Both the position numbers and the translations under genes were made by a program. From Oligoflexales bacterium (lineage in GTDB: Bacteria > Bdellovibrionota_B > Oligoflexia > Oligoflexales > Bog-1112): DNA of 52,994 nucleotides. The stretch spans positions 1 through 52,994 of the forward strand of contig JABSRF010000004.1 in assembly GCA_013215275.1 (NCBI GenBank). The letters are read 5' to 3'. The notes beneath the pieces are model-generated. The model was given only the letters and a program-made list of their open reading frames with translations, was not told the DNA's origin and searched no databases. This document shows, piece by piece, positions 27,063 to 34,826 of this stretch; the stretch's first letter is position 1; each line of letters begins with the position of its first letter.

Positions 27063-27128
27063 GCAACTCCTATCTCAATGCTGCGAGAAAGAGTTTACAA
27101 TATTAGGAAATGTCGGGAAAGGGGGTGT

Positions 27129-27147
27129 GTGCCAAACGTGCCAAAAA
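27129..27147 (-). repeat. Partial inverted copy of the GGCAC repeat element
   Basis: GTGCCAAACGTGCCAAAAA is the exact reverse complement of 9537-9555. Confidence 0.85.
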
Positions 27148-27180
27148 TTTAGTTGAGGTGAATTTTTTGGTTATGGTTAG

Positions 27181-27510
27181 TTAGAATAATAGGGTTTTCA
27201 GCTTTTCTCTGACCTCTGCTAAGACTTCATCAGGAACACTGCCTGTTATTACTGCATTCCTAGCTGATATATCTAAGCATTTAATTTGGTCAGTTAATAC
27301 TACACCCGTAATTTTTCGGTTCCTTGGTAGTTCAACCTCAAATGGATACCCCTTTTTCTTCGAGGTAACGGGACACATTATTGCAAGTTTGGTTATCTTA
27401 GTATAAGAGGATGGAGAAAGAACTAATGCAGGTCGTCGGCCTGCTTGCTCGTGACCTGCCTGTGGATTAAAGTCAACATAGATCAAATCACCGGCATTTG
27501 GATATTGCAC
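27181..27510 (-). CDS. mazF: MazF/PemK-family toxin
   Basis: MQYPNAGDLIYVDFNPQAGHEQAGRRPALVLSPSSYT...CPVTSKKKGYPFEVELP...GVVLTDQIKCLD. Confidence 0.95.
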   Translation of the reverse strand: MQYPNAGDLIYVDFNPQAGHEQAGRRPALVLSPSSYTKITKLAIMCPVTSKKKGYPFEVELPRNRKITGVVLTDQIKCLDISARNAVITGSVPDEVLAEVREKLKTLLF

Positions 27511-27752
27511 TACCAGACCTCATTTCCTTGTGGGTTTTCTTCATTTAGCCACTCTTCATCATTGTGCATATTTTCTGGAGTTATCTTTGCTAATAGCTGT
27601 TCAAGCCCTTGCTTGGGTTTGATTACAATAGCCCCATCAATAACTTCCAAGGTTACTTCACTATTTTCTTTTAGGTTTACTTCTTCGAGTACATTCTTGG
27701 GAACACGTAGCCCTAAGCTATTGCCCCAAGTTTTGAGTGTTGCCGTTGTCAT
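27510..27752 (-). CDS. mazE: MazE/PemI-family antitoxin
   Basis: MTTATLKTWGNSLGLRVPKNVLEEVNLKENSEVTLEVIDGAIVIKP; ATG at 27752 preceded by AGGAGG. Confidence 0.92.
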   Translation of the reverse strand: MTTATLKTWGNSLGLRVPKNVLEEVNLKENSEVTLEVIDGAIVIKPKQGLEQLLAKITPENMHNDEEWLNEENPQGNEVW

Positions 27753-27765
27753 ATAATACCTCCTG

Positions 27766-27783
27766 ACTATGTTTATACATAGT
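27766..27783. promoter_or_regulatory. Probable mazEF operator dyad
   Basis: ACTATG-TTTATA-CATAGT, directly upstream of the mazE RBS. Confidence 0.55.
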
Positions 27784-27817
27784 ATATACATACTAACGGC
27801 ATTTCAAGCGGTTTACT

Positions 27818-28045
27818 TTAGTTTTGATGTATCATGTTGTTAATACATATTTTTATTTTCACCCGACTACTCCTCCTAGGGCTTCTCTTCTGATTGATCC
27901 ACCGACTGAAGGTGGATTCTGACATCCCCGCATTTCTCTTGAGTTCGGACAGGTCAAGCTTGAAGGTTCTGGCAAGGCGCTCTAGGCCCTCAACTAAATT
28001 TGGTCCAGTTGCTTTGTCGATGAATGTTAAGTCTAATGTTTGCAT
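27818..28045 (-). CDS. Small HTH regulator
   Basis: LSELKRNAGMSESTFSRWINQKRSP helix-turn-helix. Confidence 0.6.
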   Translation of the reverse strand: MQTLDLTFIDKATGPNLVEGLERLARTFKLDLSELKRNAGMSESTFSRWINQKRSPRRSSRVKIKICINNMIHQN

Positions 28046-28065
28046 ACTCTTCCTCCTGAAATTAT

Positions 28066-28296
28066 TTAAGCGGGCTCAAACCAAGCGCCCCATCTATCCT
28101 CACCTTTAAACCGGCAGCGAAAAGCTTTACATCTTTTGCAGGTCTCTCTTTCAACCCAATGAGAACCAGTTGAATCTACTTCTAAATGTTTGCAGGTTAC
28201 GTAGTTGCAATCTTTACAGCGATAGTATTCTCTATAGTGGGTCACATTTTCTGAGCTACAACCAAAGTTTTGGCATTCTATGGGTTGATTTTTCAT
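28066..28296 (-). CDS. Small Cys-rich (zinc-binding) protein
   Basis: YRCKDCNYVTCKH...ETCKRCKAFRC. Confidence 0.6.
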   Translation of the reverse strand: MKNQPIECQNFGCSSENVTHYREYYRCKDCNYVTCKHLEVDSTGSHWVERETCKRCKAFRCRFKGEDRWGAWFEPA

Positions 28297-28304
28297 TTTC
28301 TTTC

Positions 28305-28829
28305 CTAGCTATATTTAAGCGGACAATAGCTCCAATGCCATGGCTTAAACTCATGAGAATACGGTGCCTCGCGAAAAAATGTTTCTCTTTCACCAATCAC
28401 AAACAGCCTGCAATACTTACCTTCGAGAACTTTAGTGATTATTGCAGGATATATTTCTGTTGAGTTATCTTCTTTATTCCTGGTTTGATACAGAACCATT
28501 TGGCCAATTACCGCTTTCACTTTTTTTTCTTCCTCACCCTTATCTAAACAACTCTTAGAGCAAAAGAATAGGCTGTCCATAAACTTGTTTTTGCTTGGAA
28601 TGATAAAGGCTTGGTCAGAATTCCGGGCTATCCTTCCCATGCAATGATCGCAACGTATTGCTCTTTTTATGCTTTCTCGTGCCGCATCAAAAAACCGGCC
28701 TCTATTTAGTTCAAAATAATCATCAAACCTGATTGGCTTGTCTCGTAGGGCATAAGCTCTTGTTGGTCCCATGCTTGTTCCATCAGTCATAATTACTGAT
28801 ACCTTTTGTTGATCTTCTTTACCCAACAA
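28305..28829 (-). CDS. Hypothetical protein with a treble-clef-like Cys motif
   Basis: IRCDHCMGRI...FFCSKSCLDK. Confidence 0.6.
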   Translation of the reverse strand: MLGKEDQQKVSVIMTDGTSMGPTRAYALRDKPIRFDDYFELNRGRFFDAARESIKRAIRCDHCMGRIARNSDQAFIIPSKNKFMDSLFFCSKSCLDKGEEEKKVKAVIGQMVLYQTRNKEDNSTEIYPAIITKVLEGKYCRLFVIGERETFFREAPYSHEFKPWHWSYCPLKYS

Positions 28830-29049
28830 CGCTAACTCCCCAACTTCTGGTTACTTCCACTTGGCGGGTCAGTAACTCAACACCATCTTCTGATATCGTT
28901 ACTTCATACTTGCCTTCTAATTCGCTTTGCATATCAACATTTTCAATCATGATAGCCTCATCAACTGCCTCATCTGGGCTTTCGGCGTCGATGTCTCCTA
29001 CGTACTCTGAACCTCTTTCATTTCTTATTTGATATTCGTATCTATACAT
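28819..29049 (-). CDS. Hypothetical protein
   Basis: 76-aa ORF, overlaps its neighbour. Confidence 0.5.
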   Translation of the reverse strand: MYRYEYQIRNERGSEYVGDIDAESPDEAVDEAIMIENVDMQSELEGKYEVTISEDGVELLTRQVEVTRSWGVSVVG

Positions 29050-29501
29050 TATTTATTTATCCTCAAAACATTTGCGACTAGTTCACCCCTGAAGGACTGA
29101 ACAATCTCCGACAATTCAGACTGAATAAAGCTAAGCTGCTGCGTCCACGAAAGTCTTGTTTCTTTATCCATTGAGCACCAATCAGCATAGGCGTTGCCAA
29201 TCACAAAACTGAGAATCTTGGTAACACTGATTGGATTTTTTGTTTTAACTGCAGCTATTAACGCCAAATCATACTCTTGCTTCTCAAGTTCATCTTCTAT
29301 TACAAGATCTTTCCTGAGTTTTTCAGCGAATTTATATGAACAATAAGGTTCCACAACTCCCATTTCCATCTTTGTATGATAATAGGGGTCATAGCCAAAT
29401 TTTTCACAGAATTCTTTGCGTGAATAACCAAGCTTCAGCCGTTTTTCTTTAACATACCTTCCAAACACATCGGGAAAGCCTCTGTTTTCTGTACTCTTCA
29501 T
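29049..29501 (-). CDS. XRE-like HTH protein
   Basis: FGRYVKEKRLKLGYSRKEFCEKFGYDPYYHTKMEMGVVEP; start at 29501 with AAGGAG. Confidence 0.65.
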   Translation of the reverse strand: MKSTENRGFPDVFGRYVKEKRLKLGYSRKEFCEKFGYDPYYHTKMEMGVVEPYCSYKFAEKLRKDLVIEDELEKQEYDLALIAAVKTKNPISVTKILSFVIGNAYADWCSMDKETRLSWTQQLSFIQSELSEIVQSFRGELVANVLRINK

Positions 29502-29512
29502 AAATCCTCTCC

Positions 29513-29620
29513 TTAACCAACGCACCTAGCGATCATCATCAGCACCATTCCGATGAGTATTCCAAGGCAAAAGAAAGCAATGATTGTTTGTTTAATAAAT
29601 TCCCATAGGCTGTTACCCAT
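29513..29620 (-). CDS. Micro-ORF: 35-aa transmembrane peptide
   Basis: MGNSLWEFIKQTIIAFFCLGILIGMVLMMIARCVG; GGGAGG a few nt upstream of ATG; overlaps the ruvC-like 3' end by 8 nt. Confidence 0.6.
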   Translation of the reverse strand: MGNSLWEFIKQTIIAFFCLGILIGMVLMMIARCVG

Positions 29621-30047
29621 ATAACCTCCCGTACTCTGCAATTAAACAGGCATCAACAATTCCATCGTTTGGTTTCTTGCAACCAACTGGAACAAATGTT
29701 TCCGTAGGCCAAAGCTGTTTAGCCTTGTTTAATGCAGCCTTTTTACTCTCACCTTTGTTGAATTTGCCAATTATCTTAGCCTGCCATCGTCTTGGATTAA
29801 TAAGAACGTGGGGTATTTTATGGGCAGCAAGTAGACCAAGGATTTCACCGAAGTGAACCCCATAGTTGAACATTGACTGGATGCTTTGCCCTGGCCTCGA
29901 TTGACATTTCTCTATAAAGCATTTCTTGATACTCGAAAGGTCTGGAAAGTCATGTATAGCAACCATTCTGGCGTAGCTGATAAGCTCTCCTGATTCGCTT
30001 AAGACTGCCAATCCTCCCTTCGATCCTGGGTCAATCCCTAGTATCAT
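29613..30047 (-). CDS. RuvC-like Holliday junction resolvase/RNase H-fold nuclease
   Basis: MILGIDPGSKGGLAVL...INPRRWQAKIIG...KPNDGIVDACLIAEYG. Confidence 0.85.
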   Translation of the reverse strand: MILGIDPGSKGGLAVLSESGELISYARMVAIHDFPDLSSIKKCFIEKCQSRPGQSIQSMFNYGVHFGEILGLLAAHKIPHVLINPRRWQAKIIGKFNKGESKKAALNKAKQLWPTETFVPVGCKKPNDGIVDACLIAEYGRLYG

Positions 30048-30733
30048 TCCCTTTCCCTCTCAATCTGCTTAACCAAGCTGTTATATTCATCTTCGTCTTC
30101 TGGATTAATGAGGGTGTTAACGTCATCACTGAATCGTGAAAGTTGGTCCATTCTCTTATTCAAGACTTCCCGATTGCAGTTAAGCCTATCTAGTGCCGAT
30201 AACATGGAATCAATATTTCCTTTGGTGATTCTTGCTAGTTTTTGCAGGTAATATTCTTGATAAACCTCATCATCCTTTTTGGGCTGCTTGATAAGCTCTC
30301 TTTTGACTTTGTAGGTTGTATCGTGAAATAGACTGCTTTTTTCTGCTACGATTTCCTTAAAGACAATATTATTTCGCCTGGTGATCTTTGGTTGGGTGAG
30401 GATATCAATTTTTTGTTTAGCCTCGCCTAGATCCTCTTGGGCCTTCTTCAAAGTAGATTCAGTTTTTTGAAGCACTTCTAAGGAGACTTTCAAGCTATCT
30501 TTGCATTTGATAAGAAAGTCTCGGTAAAGCCACGCTGCCCAATTGTTGTAGGCGCTAACCACGTGGTTTGCCGCAGCAATACTCATTAGGTAACTCTCGA
30601 CTTCTTTATTATCCCGCGAGGTTATGACAAATGTCATTACCTTATGATTTAAGGTGGTTAGATAGTCATTTGAACCTGATCTTTCAAACTTCCTTCTTAA
30701 TTCAGCATGGCGAACCCCAAGGCAATGAGCCAT
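30044..30733 (-). CDS. Hypothetical phage regulatory-like protein
   Basis: HTH-like N-terminus (GVTLYDMAHCLGVRHAELRRKFERSG) then coiled-coil; the open frame continues upstream of the annotated ATG, so the start is uncertain. Confidence 0.55.
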   Translation of the reverse strand: MAHCLGVRHAELRRKFERSGSNDYLTTLNHKVMTFVITSRDNKEVESYLMSIAAANHVVSAYNNWAAWLYRDFLIKCKDSLKVSLEVLQKTESTLKKAQEDLGEAKQKIDILTQPKITRRNNIVFKEIVAEKSSLFHDTTYKVKRELIKQPKKDDEVYQEYYLQKLARITKGNIDSMLSALDRLNCNREVLNKRMDQLSRFSDDVNTLINPEDEDEYNSLVKQIERERE

Positions 30734-30936
30734 ATCATAAAGAGTTACACCCAGTTCTCCACCAAGCTCTTTATAGGGTTTAGGCTGAATAAACCTAGCC
30801 TCAACTTCTTCAATTCTTTGCTTGAGTTCTGAAGCTGAAATTTTAGGAGCCTTTTTCTTCTGCCTCTTTTTAATGGGGACAACGGGGGTAATAGCTTGAG
30901 TGTGGTTGTAATGACTTGGATCAAATGTTTGGATTT

Positions 30937-31071
30937 TTATTTCCTTCTGTTTTTAAAACGGTTCTTAGATTTATTTTTTTTGACTGCCTGCAACTTGTCA
31001 TCGATAGCTCGTAGGCGGCTCCAAAATTGAGTTGTTGTTTCTGCGTTTTCTATATGAATGAGTTCACCCAT
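30937..31071 (-). CDS. Small basic protein
   Basis: MGELIHIENAETTTQFWSRLRAIDDKLQAVKKNKSKNRFKNRRK; AAGGAGG upstream of ATG 31071. Confidence 0.5.
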   Translation of the reverse strand: MGELIHIENAETTTQFWSRLRAIDDKLQAVKKNKSKNRFKNRRK

Positions 31072-31246
31072 TGTCGTTATCCTCCTTGCACATGGCCACT
31101 TTAGATCCAAAACCGGAAGGGTAATAAAAGGTGTCTGGTATGTGCTCATGCAACTTGGCATTGCACACGGCTTGTAAAAACATTAATCCGATTGCCGATA
31201 ATACGAGCAATATTCCTATAATAATCATCATTCTATCCTTCCACAT
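31064..31246 (-). CDS. Small membrane protein
   Basis: MMIIIGILLVLSAIGLMFLQAV TM segment. Confidence 0.5.
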   Translation of the reverse strand: MWKDRMMIIIGILLVLSAIGLMFLQAVCNAKLHEHIPDTFYYPSGFGSKVAMCKEDNDNG

Positions 31247-31835
31247 CCCGGGCCTCTATTTTCTTCTGGGCTTCGACTTGAGCTTTTACTTGGGCATTGA
31301 TCGAGCCAATCTTGTGCTGATCTGAGACAGTTTGCTTGGTTGCCTGTAGGTCTGAGCGAGAAAGGCGCGGAACCATTAAAAGACCTTGGATAAAGGATTT
31401 CAGGGTTCTGGTCTTTGCTCCTTCGAGTGCATCTGCTTCAGAATTTGATTGGTCAGCAACCCCATTTGCTTCATGGATTGAGCCGATTGCTTCACCTGAT
31501 TCGATATGGACTACAACGAAGGAGCTCCGAGCTTTGCAAGCTTTCACGCTCTTCTTGCTTGGTGTGCCTCGATATTCTGCGTGGAGGGTTTCAAATTCTT
31601 TGTCTGTAGCTTCAGACTTGAGCCACAAGACCTTAAGCCCCTGCTCCATGAAAGGCTTTTGAACTGAGGCAAGAACTTTATCGCTTGAAGTGTATTCCTT
31701 GCCTTTATCCCTTTGGTCATCCTTGAATAGCAGTGGGTTGCTTGAGGTGACATTTGCAAGTGCGTTCATAAGGTTTTTCTTCTTTCCAATTTCCTCAGCC
31801 ATTTTCATTAAGTTAAAAAATTCTAGGTTTTCCAT
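31233..31835 (-). CDS. ERF-like single-strand annealing protein
   Basis: KEYTSSDKVLASVQKPFMEQGLKVLWL...ADALEGAKTRTLKSFIQGLLMVP; adjacent to the exonuclease. Confidence 0.7.
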   Translation of the reverse strand: MENLEFFNLMKMAEEIGKKKNLMNALANVTSSNPLLFKDDQRDKGKEYTSSDKVLASVQKPFMEQGLKVLWLKSEATDKEFETLHAEYRGTPSKKSVKACKARSSFVVVHIESGEAIGSIHEANGVADQSNSEADALEGAKTRTLKSFIQGLLMVPRLSRSDLQATKQTVSDQHKIGSINAQVKAQVEAQKKIEARDVEG

Positions 31836-32638
31836 CAGCTAACCTCCTCGATATATGGGCTATACCCTGGCCAGTTGTTTTTCTTTGCAAAAATGTATTT
31901 ATTTAGCGCTATTCTCCACTCCTTTTTAAACTCTTCTATTTTATTAGCGCTGTAGCTGATTGCATGGGTCAGAAATGGGTAAGCGTTTTCCACTGCAATG
32001 AAGGTCCATGTAGGCTCATGGCCTGTAATTTCTTTGTATCCGTTGGTATAGTGAGCCAATTGCCAAGAGTACTTCAGCTTGAAGCGAACAATAGAATCAA
32101 AGCCTCCATATCTAAGCGAAGCATCGAAGGTGGTCTTAAAATCCACAAGGTGGTGATCCGGCCTAAGCCAGTCTATAAGCGCCTTACAGCGCTCCCCTGA
32201 AATGGGATCCACCCAAAACATGGGTACCTCTGCTTGTCCTTCCGATAGGAGGATTGAGCTTGCAGGATGGGACAGTACACTTGCGGCCATCTGGTGAACG
32301 TCATCCCACTCTTTTGGGGTAAGCACGATTTTTAGAGGATTTTCTTTGATAGTATGAAGGTATGGCTTCGTGCGTTTATCCGAAACTGGAGCTTGCACAT
32401 AAAGAGTATCAAACTTGTCTTTCTGAGCAATTAGCACATGAGTCGCATTGCCTTTTATCAGGGAATCGTCTTTTTTCTCCTTTTTGGCAGGCTTATCCGG
32501 GTCTAACTCATAGGCATAGTAGTGAGCTGTGGTTGGATACTCATGAAGCGCTTTTTTAACTGTGGAGTAGTTAATAGCATCCTCAGACCTGTATTCTTTC
32601 TCGCTAACACTCGGCTCAATGCTCGGGTATAAAATCAT
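31835..32638 (-). CDS. PD-(D/E)XK exonuclease (RecE/Exo VIII-like)
   Basis: SEDAINYSTVKKALHEYPTTAHYY...GNATHVLI...CKALIDWLRPDHHLVDFKTTFDASLRYGG. Confidence 0.85.
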   Translation of the reverse strand: MILYPSIEPSVSEKEYRSEDAINYSTVKKALHEYPTTAHYYAYELDPDKPAKKEKKDDSLIKGNATHVLIAQKDKFDTLYVQAPVSDKRTKPYLHTIKENPLKIVLTPKEWDDVHQMAASVLSHPASSILLSEGQAEVPMFWVDPISGERCKALIDWLRPDHHLVDFKTTFDASLRYGGFDSIVRFKLKYSWQLAHYTNGYKEITGHEPTWTFIAVENAYPFLTHAISYSANKIEEFKKEWRIALNKYIFAKKNNWPGYSPYIEEVS

Positions 32639-32691
32639 GAAAACCTCCTATCTACCTCTAATAAAGGAGGGAGGGCAAAAAGCCCTCACCG

Positions 32692-32970
32692 TTAACGAAT
32701 GGCCTTTTCTGCCCTCTTCCGCTTAGATTCCGGCAATTTTATTGAGCCGATGTAGTCGAAAAGGAAGAAAATAGCTCTCATAATCTTGCTCTGTTCAACA
32801 AACTGGAGAAACTTTTCTAAGGCGTTCCAGTCTGTCTTCTCAGCTACATCTGCAAGGAAAATAAAGAGCGGTTTAGCCACTAAGCGGAACGAGCCTATTA
32901 CTAGAAGTAAGCTAGCAATATGGGGGCTCGTAGCTGCTAGGTGTTGGACAAGTTGGGTTAATGCTTCCAT
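32692..32970 (-). CDS. Hypothetical protein with hydrophobic segments
   Basis: HIASLLLVIGSFRLVAKPLFIFLADV. Confidence 0.5.
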   Translation of the reverse strand: MEALTQLVQHLAATSPHIASLLLVIGSFRLVAKPLFIFLADVAEKTDWNALEKFLQFVEQSKIMRAIFFLFDYIGSIKLPESKRKRAEKAIR

Positions 32971-33046
32971 TATCTACCTCCTTTTGGACGTGCTGTAATC
33001 AGCACAAGATCGCTAAAATCTGGGTAAAGTGATTCCATAGTCCCTC

Positions 33047-33565
33047 TTAGATTTGATAGCCGAATGAAAGCTCTGCCGTTGGTGTAACTCCCTTGGCTCG
33101 TCCAGAGCCCAAGAGCTCATGATTTTTGACATGTACCTGCGCGAGCCCGCCTGTGAGGCTAGTATTAAAGCCGGAATCCCACACCCAGCGATAGCCCATT
33201 GATACCTCACCTTTGAGGGCATTCGTGTGGGATTTTGAATCACCTTTGATGTCTAGTCTTGAGGCGTGGACTCCAACCAAGGAGATAAAGGAGTCTTCAT
33301 GAAATCCGCCTGGGACATGGCTTAGGCGTAAACCAACACCTTTTGCGCTGCCCTTAACCCCGGTCAATACTGATAGGTCATGGACATAGCCGACGTCAGC
33401 GCCAACCGAAACTGTATCTGAGACGCCCACATCAAACCCGGCTTCTAAGCCATTAAAGACTGCAGCTAAGGGATTTACGCGGAGATTGGTTATAGTATCC
33501 AGAGCATAAACTGATGATGATGTTAAAGCGAAAAGAGATAGTAAAAAAAAGTAAAGATTTTTCAT
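33047..33565 (-). CDS. Secreted/outer-membrane beta-barrel-like protein
   Basis: Signal peptide MKNLYFFLLSLFALTSSSVYA, repeated amphipathic strands, terminal LSFGYQI. Confidence 0.65.
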   Translation of the reverse strand: MKNLYFFLLSLFALTSSSVYALDTITNLRVNPLAAVFNGLEAGFDVGVSDTVSVGADVGYVHDLSVLTGVKGSAKGVGLRLSHVPGGFHEDSFISLVGVHASRLDIKGDSKSHTNALKGEVSMGYRWVWDSGFNTSLTGGLAQVHVKNHELLGSGRAKGVTPTAELSFGYQI

Positions 33566-33700
33566 TTAAGTAATTCCATAAGTAAAAAGGTTCAAAAAAG
33601 GTTAAAGGTCGTTTGGTTATTTAGTAGCTATTTCATGACTCTCTCCTTATTGAGTGCGTTTAAACAGTCTGGAGTGAGAGCGTTTAAACGTTGTGAGTTA

Positions 33701-34276
33701 TTAACCAAGCACCATTTCCTGGTGGCAAAGACCACACAAAGGTGCTGCAATATCTAGGGTTTTCTTGGAAATTCTTGCTATATATTCGGGATGGTCATTT
33801 CTGCAAACCATCTTTAGTTGCCTAGTGCTCTGCTTTTTTTCTTCCTCTGGTTTAGATAATGAAGCATGGGGGTACTCACCTATTACCTGGGCGTACTCTT
33901 TGATGTAGTTGGTTAAATCCTCTCCAGCGTAGGTTGCAGTTAATTTCCCCTCTAAGCCTATTGCTCGGGCACATTTTCCAAAGGTAGCGTTATGACCGTT
34001 TTCAATGCCTACAATTACATGAACAAGCTCATGAGCAAGCACATCTGCTGCACGAACTGACTCAGAGACTACGTGGCTTATCATGATTTCAAAGGTGCAA
34101 TCGTCGGAAGCATCACAAGACCAACATTCACCTAGCACCTGATTTTTCGCAAAGGCACCTTTAGATGGTAATGAGCAGGAGAATCTTATTTTCTCGGGGA
34201 TATCCTCATACCCACTGCTTTTAAAGCGTTTGTAAAGATGTTGAGCCATCTCGTTTAACCACTTCTCTCGATTCAT
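33701..34276 (-). CDS. SprT-like metalloprotease-fold protein
   Basis: VLAHELVHVIVGIENGHNATFGKCARAIGLEGKLTATYAG and C-terminal zinc-ribbon-like LCGLCHQEM; start at 34276 with AAAGGAG. Confidence 0.8.
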   Translation of the reverse strand: MNREKWLNEMAQHLYKRFKSSGYEDIPEKIRFSCSLPSKGAFAKNQVLGECWSCDASDDCTFEIMISHVVSESVRAADVLAHELVHVIVGIENGHNATFGKCARAIGLEGKLTATYAGEDLTNYIKEYAQVIGEYPHASLSKPEEEKKQSTRQLKMVCRNDHPEYIARISKKTLDIAAPLCGLCHQEMVLG

Positions 34277-34454
34277 TAACTGCTCCTTTAATTGGGTGGG
34301 CACAAGGCCCACCGCTTAGGACGACACACAAATAAAGGCAATGCTATGAAGCAAGTCTCTTACTGGTGTGGTGAAGATAGCTAGGGGAGTTGCGGCGGGA
34401 TATGAAAAGCCGGAAATTCCGGCTCTAAATTTGTAAGCTGTTGATATAATGGAA

Positions 34455-34816
34455 TGTACCCAGTGTACCCAACGAAATATAGGATGGGCACACTTTTTGG
34501 GTACACTTTTTTATCAGTTTAATTAGTTAGTTAGATACTCTAAATTCTATTTGTACCCAGTGTACCCAAGAAATAAAAAGATATAGATATATAGAGATAT
34601 AAATAAAAATAAAAAAATATATCTGACTGTGGATGTATTTTATTTTTTTTATTTTCCCCTATCCCTATATATATTTCTTTTTCAGAAAAAGTGGGTACAT
34701 TGGGTACACTTCGAGATTTAAGCTTTAAGCACCTATAATATTGGAAAATATTTGTACCCAAAAAGTGTGCCCAACCCAAAATCAGGGTGGGTACAGTGGG
34801 TACATTTTTGGGTACA
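34455..34816. repeat. Iteron-like array of TGTACCC/GGGTACA around an AT-rich core
   Basis: Exact 7-mers at 34455, 34464, 34499, 34552, 34561, 34693, 34702, 34753, 34789, 34798, 34810; variants at 34486 and 34766; 18-mer TGTACCCAGTGTACCCAA at 34455 and 34552. Confidence 0.9.
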
Positions 34817-34826
34817 CTTGGAGAAA

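Noticed and set aside
30733-30955. Possible frameshift joining the 30937 and 30044 ORFs
   Set aside because: The open frame extends upstream of 30733, but the overlap TTTTAAAAAC does not give a good slippery heptamer because slippage would place TAA in the P site; an unrecognised start codon is simpler.
32670-32686. GAGGGC-AAAAA-GCCCTC hairpin
   Set aside because: Probably a local terminator or RBS-proximal hairpin between two genes; short and not distinctive enough for a finding.
34540-34779. 79-aa ORF on the minus strand
   Set aside because: It lies entirely in the iteron/AT-rich array, has low-complexity residues (YFYLYLYISISFYF) and is best explained as a by-product of AT-rich DNA.
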